In this document: positions 13,519 through 28,500 of the stretch, piece by piece | Layout: the number at the start of each line of letters is the position of its first letter | Position numbering within the stretch: position 1 is the first letter of the stretch | Origin: Dicaeum eximium | Lineage: Eukaryota > Chordata > Aves > Passeriformes > Dicaeidae | Assembly: GCA_013396995.1 (NCBI GenBank) | Contig: VWZP01008344.1 | Location: forward strand, 552,987-616,986 | Length of the DNA stretch: 64,000 nt | Direction: 5' to 3' | Program-made: the position numbers and the translations under genes | Notes under the pieces: model-generated | The model's database searches: none | What the model saw: the letters and a program-made list of their open reading frames with translations, nothing else | What the model was told of the DNA's origin: nothing

Positions 13519-16500
13519 CTGTGAAAAGAAAAAATACAAAATAGCCATTTCCAGAAATTAAGAGGCAGCTAAATTCTTAAAAACCAAATGAAACATTCTG
13601 CAATCACATACACGTTTTGATTAGTAACTGTATGGTGTTCTCAACTCATAAAAATGTTAGCCTTATCAAATGTTTCTATCTTCACAGAGTGGTTTGGGTT
13701 AGAAGCAACCTTAAAGATCAGTCTAATTCTTGCCCTAGACCAAGTTGCTCAAAGCCCCATCCAACTGGGCCTTGAAAACTTCTAGGGATAGGGTACCCAC
13801 AGCTTCTCTGGGCAACCTGTTATAGTGTGTCATCCCTTTTCACAGTGACAAATTTCTTCCTAGTACCTAACCTAAACATACTCTTTCAGTTCATATCCAT
13901 TCCACCTTGTCCTGACACTATATGCTCTTGCATAATGTCCCTCTCCAGCTTTCTTGAGGCCCCTTTAGCTCCTGGAAGTTGCTCTATGGTCTCCCCAAAG
14001 CCTTCTCTTCTTCAGGCTGTACAGCTCCAACCCTCTCAGCCTGTCATCACAGGACTGGTGCCCCAGCCCTCTGACCATGTTTGTGGCCCTCCTCCAGACT
14101 TGCTCCAAAAGTAGAATGTCCTTCTTATGCCAGGGGCCTGTTGTGGTTTAACCCAGCTGGGTTAAAGATAGATACTTGCAGACCAGATACTTGCTTACTC
14201 CCCCACCCACCCTCCTGCCACCCTGGTGGGATGGGGAAGAGAATCACAAAAAAAATTAAACCCCTGGGTTAAAATGAGAACAGCTTAATAATTCAACAAA
14301 TTAACATAGTAATGAATACAACAAAAATAATTGTATCTAAAGCAGGGGGGATGGGGAAGAGAAAGAAGAAAAAAAATTAAACCTTTGTGATGCCAAATAC
14401 AATGGCAGGACATGGCTGGCTTTCTGGGCTGCCATCACACATTGCCAAGTCATGCTGAGATTCTTGCCAACCAACATCCCCACATCCTTCTCCTCAGGGC
14501 TGCTCTCATTTCATTCTCTGCTCAGCCTATACTTGTGCTTGGGATTGCCTTGATCCAGATGCAGGACCTTAGACATGGCCTTGCTGAACTTAATGAGGTT
14601 CACAGTCCCACCTCTCAAGCCTCCCAATGTGCTCTTGGATGGAATCCCTTCCCTGCACCACAGCTCAGCATCATCAGCAAACCTGCTGAAGGCGTGCTCA
14701 AGCCCACTGTCCATGTTCCTGACAAAGATATCAAGTAGCACTGGTCCTAATACCAACCTCTCAGGAAAACAGTGCCAGTCAAATGCCACATGTTCATGCT
14801 GATCAAAATATGTTGGGTGTCTGAAAGTAATCAGACTGCCTCAGGCTGATACAGAATTCAAGCAGAGCTCAAAGTTTTAGAGCCATTTCTCTGGCTTCTT
14901 GGCCCATGACTGAGTAGAAGAGCTGTTGCAGACCCCTGTCCAACAGACCTTGTACAAATGCCATCTGTCATCAAGAACTTAAGACTCCTCTTTCCATACA
15001 AACCTCTACCTAGCTAGCTCCAGGCTTCATTTCAGACTGCTCAGAGCAGCCCAGCTTCTCCATCTTTTTCTCAGACTCAATCTTTCATTTTAGCAAGTCT
15101 GCAGCTGACTCACTTCCTGATTCTTTCCCTGCTCTCTCAACCACAGGCTGCTCAACCTGCCCTGGCTTCTTGTTACAAAATTTTTCAACCCTCCTCTTTC
15201 TGCCCAAGTAAATTAATGTTCCCCATTACTTTCCAGGCCATCCCACTCTCTGTTCCTCCTCTTGAATTTCCATCTTGATCCCATCTCTGTCTGTGGTCAA
15301 TCTTTATCTCTCAACTGTCAGTTTTCTGTCTCATCTCTGCATTTTTTCTTCAGCCTCGAATTCTATGAATAAGTTTGTGCATTTTCCTGCTCCAATCCCT
15401 CCACACTTGTTACACTCCTTTATTGCTGCTCTTCAGGCTAGAGTCAAAGAAAGTACCAAGCATTTATAACATCTTTGATGTAAGACCTAGGGACAACCAC
15501 AGCCACCAGGAGAAGCTTCTAATGGAAAGGAGAAAACCTGAAGAAAAGCATATTCTAACTGTATTCAAAGGAACGAGAGGGTGCTTTCATTTTTATATTC
15601 TACTAAAAGGTATGGAGACACTGCTTATTTAAACAAAAATTGTCAGGTATCTTATGACTTTTCCCTTCATTATGTTCTTGGGTAAAGTAATTGAAACTCT
15701 TCAGAATATACAGTAATACAAATTTACATGGAAAATTTTGGTATTATAATTCAGTCTAAGAAAGTTACAGGAAAATAAAGAGTAGGTCCCTTAAATGAGT
15801 AGCCAGGGCATTCAGAGTAAGTGATGCTAACCCCAACCATAAACATGATCAGTCTTCATTAAAAATATATAGTAATTCCATTTTAAACACAGCAATTAAT
15901 GGAAAGCTTGCCTAAAGTCAACCTGATTTAAATAGTGCATGAATAAAGTCATGGTAAGAGCAGCAGCCAACAAGTGAAAGCTCTGACTATAAACTTAAAA
16001 AGATGACAAAATTTAAGTGTCCTTGATGAGGAATACTTAATCCATCATTTAACCCAAGACTGTAGCTTTACCTACATGATCTTAAATAAACATAGCGCTA
16101 TGCTTGCTGCATATTTAAGAGCTGCAACAATGCAACCTTAAAAAACCCGCTCCTGGCTACAGCAGCTTTTTCCCCCAAAACTGCTGCTTAATGCTTAATA
16201 CTTAGAAAGTATATGCACTTGACATTGTAAGAAATCAGCCACCCTTCCTCTTGTTGCAGAGAGTATTTCACTGAGTAACCAGTGAAATCATAATACTGCA
16301 TCACTATTAAATTAAGTAGAAAATGTCTATAAAGTGGGAATTCATAAAAATAGTGTTATTGCTCTAAAATATAGCTGCTTGTGCTTTCAAGCAGCTTTGG
16401 GACAAATTGTCTTCACTACTACAGTTCTCCTTTAAGATAGATTTTCACATGGTGCCACATGTCTGAAGTGTCTTTAAAGAACATGTGTCCCACAGTAATC

Positions 16501-19500
16501 CCTTAATGGCTTTGATATCAGAGAAAGCTATTGTGAAGCCTTTGAAACAAGTCAGATAATAGCACAGCATTCCCTCTACCCTTTACATCCTACCAAAAAG
16601 ACAACTTACATTGTTCAGCAAAACTGAACTGCGGTTGACTGGAAACGTAACACATTTTTAAATCAAAAGAACTTGTTTACAAGTTATTAAAGTCAAGGTG
16701 AGCTGACCTATGTCTACTTGAGAAATCATTGAGTTCTAGACATATTAGTCCTTTGTCTTCCATCAATTTTATTCCTAGAAAAGGTTTCTGCAACACTTGC
16801 CCAAAGCCAAGCTCCATTTGCGGTAGAACTCACGGTGAGCACGCACATGAAATGTCATTATTTCTGGTAGAGATCATTACTGTGACCCCTTCAGTTGAAC
16901 AAGCCAAGTTTCTGCACCTGCCTTCAGGTAGCATAGCATTAAGACCCCTCTTTCCATACAAACCTCTACCTAGCTAGCTCCAGGCTTCATTTCAGACTGC
17001 TCAGAGCAGCCCAGCTTCTCCATCTTTTTCTCAGACTCAATCCTTCATTTTAGCAAGTCTGAAAACAGACGTTAAAAATCAAGCCATTTACGGGAAAGGT
17101 AAGAAAAGAGCTGAAGTTGATTGCTTTACTCTGGTACTAAAATTTCCTAAATTCATCTGCTGAATAAGGAAGCATGATGCTTGTGCCAGTAATCTGCACC
17201 AGATTGAGAGCTGATGACTCCATTTTCCAGAGGTTTAAAAAAATTTCCCAAGTTCAGTGCCAATAGCACTCCCCACAAGCATTCTTCGTATCTCTTATCC
17301 ACAGGAGTTGCATGTAGCATGCTTGTCACTACATGAGCACACAACTGAAAAAAGGATTCAGTTTCATGCTCTACCCATTAGCTGAAGTAGCTGACTGGTA
17401 AAAAGTATTTATAACATTTCTTTATCACATTATCTTGCTGTTTCTTTGAGCTATACAGCTATGGTATAAATGAACTACAGATAAGAGTTGTACTCCCCTG
17501 TGCTGTCAGCACTGGTGAAGTTGGTTTCCTGATTTTAATGTTGTCTACATCTGTAAGTGAAGATATATTCTCTATTCTTGCTATGACAGCAGCTATTTTA
17601 CTGTGGTGAACAAAAACCTTCCCCAGAGCTCTACCTTAATGATAGCTTCATACCTTAAAACTTACAATCAAGGAATGTGTTCATTTATTAATAAAACCCA
17701 ACTGCATGTAAGCAGTTATGTTTCATATTACAGCTCCAGTGGAAAAAGTGATTTACTGAAAATATTTTCTCATTCAGAAGAGATTCCTTTGTGGCAAGTC
17801 ACAGGCAGGCACTGGCCTCCTCTAAATCAACAAGACATTTCTCAGAGTTATGTAAAATACTAAGATACATTCTATTTCTGGCTGTTTAGTAATTATCAAA
17901 ACAGAATGGTTTGTATCACTTTGGAAAATAAATATTCAGAAAATATCTGCTATTTAACATAGAAAACCAGAAGTCTGTATACCACTTCCTTATTTCTTAT
18001 GCCTCTTCTGCAAAATTTTACCATATGCTTCCTATCAGGAAAAGACAACTGGACAATGAAGCTCACAGTTGTTTCTTTTCCTGCTGTTTTTAAATAAAGC
18101 AGCACATCAATACAAGACCACATCGAAAAAAACCACATAATTTTCATTGTTAAAGCTAAATTGGTAAAACCATATTTACTGCAACAAATCCATCCTATTT
18201 TTCTGCTGAAATGTTTGATAAAATTCTGCTTCCATAAAAAGCAACTAATCTCAGAGTTTTCATTCCTACATCTGAAATACTTAATGGCAATCTCAACAGT
18301 AATTCTTCAGATCTCACATTTTTTACAACATGTATAGACTGACTCAGCAGCTCAGACCTGTTATAGGCATAGTTTTATAATAATGTCTTTCAATGATAAT
18401 ACCAGATTTATTAGCAAGCACCTCTCCTTATCTCTCTCTAAAAACCTCAAGTAATGGATAATATTCAGAAGCCTGTGAGGCATATGCCACCAAGAGTTGA
18501 GAATTCTTCTTTAAGGACCTCTATTTGAGTCAGAATAAAACAAGCACACTTTTAAAGATCCCAGTAACAAAGTATGTGTTTTTCTGTAAGAATCTTCCAA
18601 GTTCAAATCTCCAAGAAGCTACTAATCTACCCACCCCTTGCTAAAAAGATGACTGATTTAAGGTCAAATGACATACTTTCATCGTCTCAGTTTCACCCAT
18701 TTGATTTCAGTCTTACTTTCATGCCAATAACAGCACTTTTACTGAGGTAAGAGTGCACTATGAAACAGGAAAAGAAAACAAGTTTTCACTACAGTACACC
18801 CTCATGAGGCCATGCCCAGAGACTGCCACCATTAAACATGACTTCCCTACTGGTTTTGTGCAGCCTTCTCAAGCCAGAAACTAACACCCAATGTTATTTT
18901 GTACTCCCTGTTAAAAATAACCAAGCAGAAGCATTCTATTACACTCTGACAGTTTCCCACAGTGGGTGTGCTTCTAGCCTGAACCTCAGGGCTGCACATT
19001 ATTTGACAGTTTTTCTCCAGGATCCCTGCTTAAACTAACTTGAAGTTCCATCAAGCACTCAACAGCTCATCTAACTGGAGATCCTCTGGTCTGAAATTAT
19101 GATTTCTGGAGTCTTTTAAAACACTGCATCTTCTGTTGGCTGTACACCAGATGCCTACTGTATCTGTAGACTATAAAATGTCTCAAAAGGAACTATGTTA
19201 AATTAAAATTGACAATTTGTCTTTGAACTACCTGAAATTAAACAAGGCAGTTTTACTAGATTTTCCTGCCCTGAGGAAAAGAGCGAAAGGAACAAAGGCA
19301 GAAATTCCAACACACCTCAAACAAATGACCTGCCCAACACAGTGAAAGTTAACTAGTTTGGGACATAATCCCTCCTTAACTATTTCTGTAATTTACAGTG
19401 CTTTTTTCTATCAGTTTGTCAGTAACATTCTATCCATTTGTCAATAACATTAGAGTGAAAAAAATTGTTATGCCATCATTTGCACAAGATAACAACAAAT

Positions 19501-22500
19501 ATGAAGAAATTTTAGGGTACAGGAAAGAAGACACTACTATCAACAACAGAAGCTAGGAGCAAAGACAAGAAATGAAAAAATATATAAACTGCACTTACAA
19601 TGAAGTAAGAATAAACTGTACTATTTCAATTGGAATGGACCAATAACCATCATCTAGACCAGTTGTCTACCCAAGTGGGGGTTGATCAAAAGCTAAAGGA
19701 TGTTAAGGGCATTGACCAAATGCCTTTAACACTGACAGACTTTGGTCATTGAACACCTCACCAGGAACCCTGCTTAAGCAGTGTATACGTACTTCAGCTG
19801 TTCTCATTCTTATGAGAAAACTTAGCCCAACAGAGACCTAGATGATGGTGAATTTCATTAGACACTTTAAAAAGAGCAGACTTCATGAGATTAGTGCTTA
19901 CCTTTTGCCTGTTGAGCCTCCTGGGGCTGTCTCTCTGTAGATTCTATGGGCTCGGTTTCAGATTGCAATGCTGTAAGTTGCTTTTTTTCAAAACTGAAGT
20001 CTGGAAGTCGTGGAGCTTGAGGTCTAGTTTTTCTTGCAGGATTCAGGAAGAAGCAGTAGGCACATCTAAATGCTACACCACAAAGCACACCCAGTAAGCA
20101 GCCTCACTAATTAACTGCACATTTCACCTTTATTCCTACACTATATTCTGATGGCTGAAAATACTAAACATAGAGTTTAGTACCAGAAAGTACCTCCACC
20201 ACATTTATATCAGTCCTTTTTTAAATTCAGCAGACATTTGGTTTTTACAAACCCGCTTGCTTTCAGCTCTGCTGAACTGAGTACTGCCCCACACTATGAA
20301 AGATTTGACCACAATGAACAAAATAATGCAGTTCAGTAGCACCAGATGTTGCCACATAGTGTTGTTCTATTATTTCCTACAAAAGAATTAAGTTGGCAGA
20401 TTATTTTTTCCCCTCCCCTTAAGAGGCACTTCCCTCACACTCTGATGTTCGGAAGTGTTAGGAGACGTTAGGAATTCCACAACATATGTCTCACTCTACT
20501 TTTTGAGGAGCATTCTGCTCCAGTGGTGCTTAATTAAGAAAAAGCAGTTTTGTTTTGCCGAAGTACTGGATGCCATTTAATACTTTAAATAACTTTTTGT
20601 CCTCCTCACTCTCACCAAGCCCACGGGGAAGTAGCAATTTCTGGTACACTTGAGTTGTGAACTCATAGGAACTAAGATAACATATAGACTACATATCTTT
20701 GGTTTCATAGGAAACATTTAGCTTATTCTTACAATGCAGTATATTTACTAATTAAAAAAAAAATAGAAGATTTATCTAGGAATCCCTACTTTCTTAAGCA
20801 TCAGGCTTACACTTGTGGTAGAAAGCAGGCAAAATACAACATCTGTGTTCAATAAAGAGCTGTGTCTGTCTTAAGTTATTGTCAGCCATAAATTCCCATA
20901 TAGGCCCCTTGGGCTTGTTCCCACTCTTTTTCCGATATGTCCCCAAGATCTTCTTGCCAAAGAAAAATTCAGTTTAAGTTCTGGTAAAAGAGACACACTT
21001 TAATGTCAGATAGTTTCTCAACATAAAACCCTTCTGAGAACCATTCATAGCCAGTAGCAATGTTCAGGGATGTATTGGAAGAAGCTTATTTCTACTGAAT
21101 AGTTTTCTACACATAAAATCCATGACCTGAAGGTTGCAATAAAGTACTTCTCCAAGTCTTGAAGTAAATCTTAAGATACTGAGTAATAAGTTAACAAAAA
21201 ATGTTGCCACATGAAGTGGTACTTCACAATGTCAGCTAAGTACTCAGCTGCAACCAAAATGAAGAATGATGCATGTCTATTATGAAACATAAGCCAAGTA
21301 ATACAGTCTAAAAAAGATTAGCTCTTACCTATGTATTCAAACTCCTCCTTCAAAGCCATACCATTGTGAGAAAAACATTGCTGACATATAAGGGCATACC
21401 TAGAAAACATGAATAATATATAGTAACATACCTCTATGAATAACATACTGAAGGGAAATGTATTTTGCCTTACATATTGACTAATACCTTAGATCTTTTC
21501 CTACAAAAGGTGATTTCCACAATGAAATTATAAACCTTGAGAGTAAACTAGAGCTGTAGGTTAAATAAAACTTTTTGAAGTTGGTTTAACCACAGTGAAA
21601 TAGTCTCAGCTACACTTTAAACTACAGTTCAACATATTTTTAATATCATCAGTGTCAGAAAATAATATCCAAATTAAGCCTTTATTTCATCAGAACACAG
21701 TTAATATGAAAAGTAACCATAGTAAGTGTGTTAAGTTCTGATATGTCTGGACAGTTCTGAAGGCAATCTGAAAAACATTTATAATGAATATAAAGCTGAA
21801 GTGCTGAGGCAAATTATTTTTTTTTTAGTTCAAAATATAGGTCATTCACCCACTTGAGCACTTTCTTTTTATCACACAACTAATATTACACAGAACAGAG
21901 GTTAGTTTTGCCCAAATATTACCAGTTTCCCTGAAGAGATATTTCAAGTGAAGCCTTGAGAAAGCCATTTCTCAATTATGAAAATTTTGGACAAGTTTAT
22001 TTACAATTCTTTTAACCTTGACATGGCTTAAATAAAAAGGTAAGAAGCCTCCTTTCCCCTAAGTGTTTAGGTATTTCTTAAAGAACATTTTACCTGTTCT
22101 GAGGACCATCACCAACCAAATATTCAATAACTCTATCCACAACTCCTCTTTCTCGAGGAAGAATAGGTCTTGCCAAAGGAGGGCCTGGAGGATGAAGACC
22201 TAGAACGCAAATTATATCAAAATTATTTTCCACTGTATAAATATACATTATATTTTATTGTGTGCTAGCATAACAAAATAATTGCATCTACTTAATACAC
22301 ATGGGCATATTTCTTTGTCCACTAGGAAAGCTGTAAGATTCTTCAACCCACAATGGTACAAAATTCTTCTTCTGCTCCTTTAGCTTATAATTTTATTAAA
22401 TTGCTCAATTTTTACACCTTGGATATGTAATAAAATTTATAATTTCTAAAGAACTTAACGTATCAATAGTATTGGATAAATAACAAATAAGGGCTTTTTA

Positions 22501-25500
22501 AGAAAGAACAACTTAACTAAGTTCTCTTCATATACACTCAATTCTGCAAATTTATACTTGTTGTTTACACCAATAAATCTGCCAAAATCAATGGCAACAG
22601 TAGAACTAGAGATCAGGGCAACCTGGTTTACTGGAAGGTGTCCTATCCATAGCATGGGGGTTTCAAAGAGATTATCTTCAAGACCCCTTAAAATCCAAAC
22701 CATTCTATGGTTTTATGAAGATGGCACCACAGAAACACCCTCCGGTTTCTGTGTAATTACTGTACCACATGAGCATGCCCTCACTGTGCATTGAGTCTAT
22801 ACATTAAACCTGTCCAGCTGTTTGTCATTTTGGTAATCCCACATTTAATGACAAGTTGGATGCTTTCAGATTTATGCTTAATCAAAGAAGCTGGAAGGCT
22901 ACTATAAAGACACTATTTCCCCTATGTATTTAACAAACTACTATCAAAATAAAACTCCTTAAAGAGCAGGTAAGAACAATAGTTGGTTGTTTTTCACCTC
23001 TACATACAGCAGTTAAATCACAACACTGGCACAAATTTCTCTTTTCACCAAGTTTTAAAATGCCTAGTCCATTGTACAAGACCACTGCAAACTACCAATT
23101 TCCATTTACATAGCTTTGAGTTCTTACGTCTACTTTCTCCTGCGGCCTTAAAACAGATTAAGCTAGGCCTAATGTAAAAAACTCCAGTCTGAACCATTCC
23201 AATGCAACCATCCAAGTAACTAAGTATGGAGAGGAAACATTTTACTTTTAAGCACCAGAAGTATTATGTTACAGTACTTTCAGCAAACAGCCCTGGGTGT
23301 AAGATAATGCAGTACTTGGGGGAACAGGGGAACACTTAAAATCTATTCCCATAAGAGCTTTATAAATTACATTTGAAGTCCACTGAACTAACTAAACAAT
23401 GTTTGAGTAGGACAATGAACCAGTCTTTCAGAACTCTCCAACTGGGAGAAAATGGTCAGCTTCAAGCTACTCCAAGACAAAATTGTGACACCTTACAAAG
23501 AAGACTTGGTTTAAACCATTGACAAAACTACTTTTAAAAATGCAAAACTCCTATGCAAGCTCAAGATAGCTATGAAGATTAGACAAAAAAAAAATCAGTG
23601 AGTATTAGCAGGTTTCATACTGAGATGAGCATATGGCAATCTGTAGCCCTGTATGAACTAAGTATATGTAATTCACAGAAATCAAATACTGAAGGTGCAA
23701 AAAGAGACAAGTGTTTTCTCTGAGAAGAGTTCTGGCTTGTAACTATTCTCACTCCATCCAGTAAAAACAAATCTAGAAACAGCATGGCTTAAAAGAAAGC
23801 CTTTAGTGACTACAGAAGTCAGCCAACAAATCTCTTTTCAATTTGCTCTATGTTTCCAGTGTTCTTCTTGAGATATATGTTTCACAGAATTCCCCATAAT
23901 GACCCACAAACAAAGAGGAAGCCAAAGGGTAAAACAAACTAAAATCACTGTCTCAATATGCAAAACTAAAATAGATTAACTACACTGTCTAAAAATGCAA
24001 AATGGGATATTTTAAAAACCCAAACAAAGGACAACAAACAGTTTGTTAGTATGTTGAACTAATTCAGAAGGACATTTAATTGAAAGATATTGTGTTAAAA
24101 ACAGCTGACTTCAAGCTTTTCAGGATTGTTTAGACTTAGTTTTCTTATAGCAACTTAGCCAGGGACAGCATCAGGACATGCATAGTCATAGCTTCCAGCA
24201 GCTTGATAAACATACACACAGAAGTAACACATACCTCCTAAACAGAGTATTCACTGAATATGCTGAGTTGGAAGGGACCCATCTCAATCACTGAGTCCAA
24301 CCCTGGCCCAACCCCAAAAATCACACCATGTACCTGAGAGCACTGTCCAAATGCTTCTTGAACTCTGCCAGGCTTGGTGCTGTGACCAATGCTCTGGGTG
24401 AAAAACCTTCCCCTGATACCCAACCTAAACCTCCCCAACTCAGCTTTGTGCCATTTCTTTGGGCCCTGTCACTGGCCACCAGAGTGAAGAGATCAATGCC
24501 TGTCCCTCTGCTTCCCCTCTTGGAGGATGTCTTCAACATGAGTGAGGTCTCCCCTCAGTCTCCTTTTCTTCAGCCTGAACGAATCAAGTATCTCAGCCAC
24601 TCCTCATAAATCTTGAATTCCAAACCAGGAGGCAAAGACAACACAGCAAGTGTTACTATTCAATAACCTGATCCAAGATGGGCTTCATGTTTAAATATGG
24701 CATTAAAAGTAACTGCCAGCAAATTACCATTTCAAGCCTCCTACCTTTTCATCTTCACAGATAGAAGCACCAAAGGAAAAAGTAACCAAGGGCAAAATGT
24801 ACAACTTTGTGGTAAATGTCACGCTCAATGCTGCACACAGCTAACTTCCATCCTCTATGGCAAACATTAAACATTGTAGGAATCAAATATTTTCAGCAGT
24901 GCCCTCTTGTAGTGTTACACATAGAACAAGACTAATCTTGACATTAAGGCTGTTCTATTTCTAACAGCACATCTTTTAAGACACATCTTGTCAGTATTGG
25001 ATATCTGACCTAAATGGACTGTCCTAATCTTCAGGAGCACAAGAAAACTCATTCAGAAAATCCTGCAATTTACAACCATCAGCTAAGTACAAGAAAGTTC
25101 CATACTCAAGTGTTTTTAAAATAGGCCTTATTTTCACAAACAAGAGAAATTAATTCAGGAGATAATCAGTGAATACATTTCTAAGTTATCCCTGTATTCT
25201 GTACTCAAGTAGGAACCTAGCCCAAGAAAACCATCACAGCAGCAAGACAGAAACAAATAACTGCAATATAAACTGTATACTGCTAAAGCTGTCCAAAGTA
25301 GAGGTCAGGCAAAATTAATTTCCTAGAGCCTTACAAAAAACTGAAAGATCCAATACTTCCATCAAAAAAAGGCACTGATACAATCTGCAATAAAATTAAA
25401 GCTTTAGAATAATTTTGTGAATATCTGGTTTATACTCAAGTGTTTACTTAGGCCTTTATTCGGAAGACCAAGTTTTCATATGACTTTAAATCACCAATGT

Positions 25501-28500
25501 ATCAAGTTTCTAAGTCAATAAAGTAAAAATTGAATGAAGTTACTTGGAATGAAACATCACAACACATTCCAACAACAACTTCAATTACCTGCCTACTAAT
25601 AACTGAAACCAACCATCTTGGTTCTCATGCTGTTATGGACACCAGTAATTAATACAAACATCAAAAGCAATCATTGTTGAAAGACTGGTCATTTTTGCAA
25701 AGCTTGGCAAACTCTCAACTACCTGCTGGTTATTAATTTTCCAGCATATGGGAGCTCTGTGGTAATACACGTTAAATTGATTCTCCCCTACAAAATATAA
25801 TATAACAAAAATGAATTATTAATCTTTTGTAAAATAGAGATAATTAAGGCTATTCATATTTCTTGCAGGCCATGCATAAACTTAGATGCCATATTCTTAT
25901 AGATACTGAATTTATGAACTTTTCACTACAGCTACATGACTGAGATTTTATATGACTGGAAGGTTTGGGGAAATTCAAGAAAAAAGGGGGCTTCCATATT
26001 AACTGATAATTGCAGTGGCTCCCATTGTTATCTATGGCAAAGTGTTTGGTCGAAATTCCAGTTATTTAGCAGGGGAAAAAGCGCCTGTAAAGCATTATCA
26101 CAAAAACTACTACATTAAATATTTTAAATCACAAGTTTGGCAACTGTCCTTTCAAACAAGTCAGTTACTTTATTTCCCTTCTTCCTCTAAAACATTTATG
26201 CAGTAAAGGCTGAATTTCATCCAGCTTATTCAGTGTGCCTGAATCTTCCCCTAAGAATAAAGCTATTATACAGCTAATACTTTATTCTACAGTCAGCTTC
26301 CTTAAAAAGGAGCATGCAGTTTTAAAGTCATTATGGAATTTTTGGTAATCAGACATCAGTAAATGTAGTTTGCAACCAAATGACCAATTTCCTAGTGCAA
26401 GGAGCTAATTTCTGGTACTTCAAGATAATCAAGACTCACTAATAACTTGCCTTTACAGTTCACTTCAGGGATAAAAACAAATTTAGCAGTTTCATAAAAC
26501 AGGTAAAGAATTACTAACATCAAGTAAGGCTTAATGGACTCTGCAGAGAAGGGAGATCACAACTTTCCACAACAACTTTATTCCACTACACTGAACAAAA
26601 GGAAAAGGCATTTTAACACTCAGCTTCCCAAGAGCTTAGAGAGCAGATGTCAATATATTATCTACATCTCTACTTTTTGATTGTATCAGGGAAGGTGGCA
26701 AGGAAGGACATACACTTAGTAAAATCAGGAACACAGGGCAGACAAAACTATTCTTGATCCCTGTGTACAGAGCGAAGAACTACTCCACATTAAACTGGTG
26801 CTCATGAGAATCTTGGCAAGTTGTGCCCCTTCTATTTTCAAGACAGCATTTCATCTCCTTTCTTGCCTTGTGATCCAACTTGCCAAACATCCCACAAAGA
26901 TTGAAAGGCCTGGCAGAAACCCACACATAGCTTTACCACCCACAAGGAAAACCAGAACAGTGCTGCCCACCCAAAACTCTCAAATTTTGCAATCCTTCCC
27001 ATGCAATTTAGTTCATCTTCTATTTATTTGAAGTCCATCCCATCTGAAAACCAAATGAGAAATCAAGGGAAAAACACTTTAGGATATGAAACCAAAGTTT
27101 AAGGACTACTCATTCCTACCAGATTTCAACCTGTTGGTAAACTTTGGAGTCTTGAACCAAAATAACAATGCCACTTTAGTATTCAGCTACAACACAGACA
27201 ACTTTTCTGTTGTATTTGGTATTCCACACTTTAATCTATGAGTATAGGCTGCATGAGTATACCTTCTAGAGTAAAAATTTAAATAAATGTCAAGATGCAT
27301 GTTAAAAAAAATATGTGCAGGGTTTAGTGAGAAGCATGAATGTATTCTGAAAGTGATCTCCTCTGTACCTGATTTATACAAGCATAGAGCTCTTCTAAAC
27401 TAAGAACATAAAAAGGTATGCTATATTGTTGACTACAGAATACTGCAAAGTTTTATTGCCATTTAAACAAAGAAGCCATAACAGTTAAATGAGCTCAGGC
27501 AATAGGTTTCAGCATCAAAAGGTGCCAGCTGTAAAGAGTTATGGCTAATTGAATATGGAACTCCTGCTTAATCAGATAACTGCTCTGCTATTTCCAAATG
27601 AAATGCCATTTCCATACTGTCTGAAAATGGCCTCTTTTATTGGTAACCAGAGAAAACAATATAAACTGTAAATAACGTTAAGTGCTGTGTTTACCCATTC
27701 CAGGCACTGAAGTAGCAGGGGATCCGGGGCGTCTTGGTAAAACATTTGATTGCAAGGATGGCCCAGGAGTTCTTTCCGGGAGCCCGCTCAGAGCTGGAGC
27801 CTCTCTCTGCAGATTAGGAGACCCTGGAAGCGGGGACTTTGGAGAGCCTTGTTTAGGAGTTGCAGGTGGGGGTGTGGAAGCGTTTCTTTGAGCTGCAGTC
27901 CTCTGACGAATTTCTGACAAGAACATGCACACACTGAACTTAATATCTAGCCTAAGCAAGATATTAGTAACAGTGGATTAATACTGTTATACCAATTAGC
28001 AAATTACATAATCAAAACCACGAAGGTCTAAAACCAAACATAATCAGCTGAGCATGTCACAGAAGTAAGTACAGCACAGAAGTAAATACCACATAGAATA
28101 CTATATTTCAATTATCATAACTGTTAAACACTTTGGGCAAAAGTCTTCTAGAAGGAAACTAGAGAACAGAAAGTATCTGCCAAGGCAGAACACAGGACAT
28201 ACAGACAGCTAGACTCAAACTACAATGTATATAATTGACCACTTTTTACTCCATGGCTTAAAAGTATGCTTCCGAGTATTTAGCTTTCCATGGGATGAAA
28301 ACTATTCATTCAGCATCTAATATGCCCAGTTTACCTGCCCATAGTTACTAAAAAAAATCAGATTGGATAAATGAAACCATTCTAAAACCAGAAGAAAAGG
28401 AAATGCTTCATTCAGGTGATATAGTTTCACCCACTCGTTTCAGTAACCCTAGCATCAAACCACCTGCATGGATTCTCACAAAGCAAGAATGGGCTCTGCC

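Larger units (their letters stand above)
13519..19901 (-). other. LNPK intron 12
   Basis: A 6,383-nt intron before the last exon. It carries a long CR1 copy with an LTR inserted in it (13685-14765) and both copies of a 122-bp direct duplication (14980-15101 and 16940-17061). A pyrimidine-rich stretch lies at about 15110-15330. No other gene is seen. Confidence 0.8.
22200..27694 (-). other. LNPK intron 9
   Basis: A 5,495-nt intron carrying two CR1 tails in opposite orientations (22612-22720 and 24248-24610). The remainder is AT-rich with no recognised feature. Confidence 0.8.

Noticed and set aside
14412..14802. Overlapping plus- and minus-strand reading frames as possible genes
   Set aside because: They lie in a CR1 copy. 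The minus-strand frame is a decayed reverse-transcriptase remnant and the plus-strand frames are its antisense.
22455..22703. 82-codon minus-strand frame inside LNPK intron 9
   Set aside because: It partly overlaps a CR1 tail in antisense and has no known domain or splice context.
24238..24609. Three short reading frames as a small gene
   Set aside because: The sequence is a CR1 3' end; the frames are incidental.
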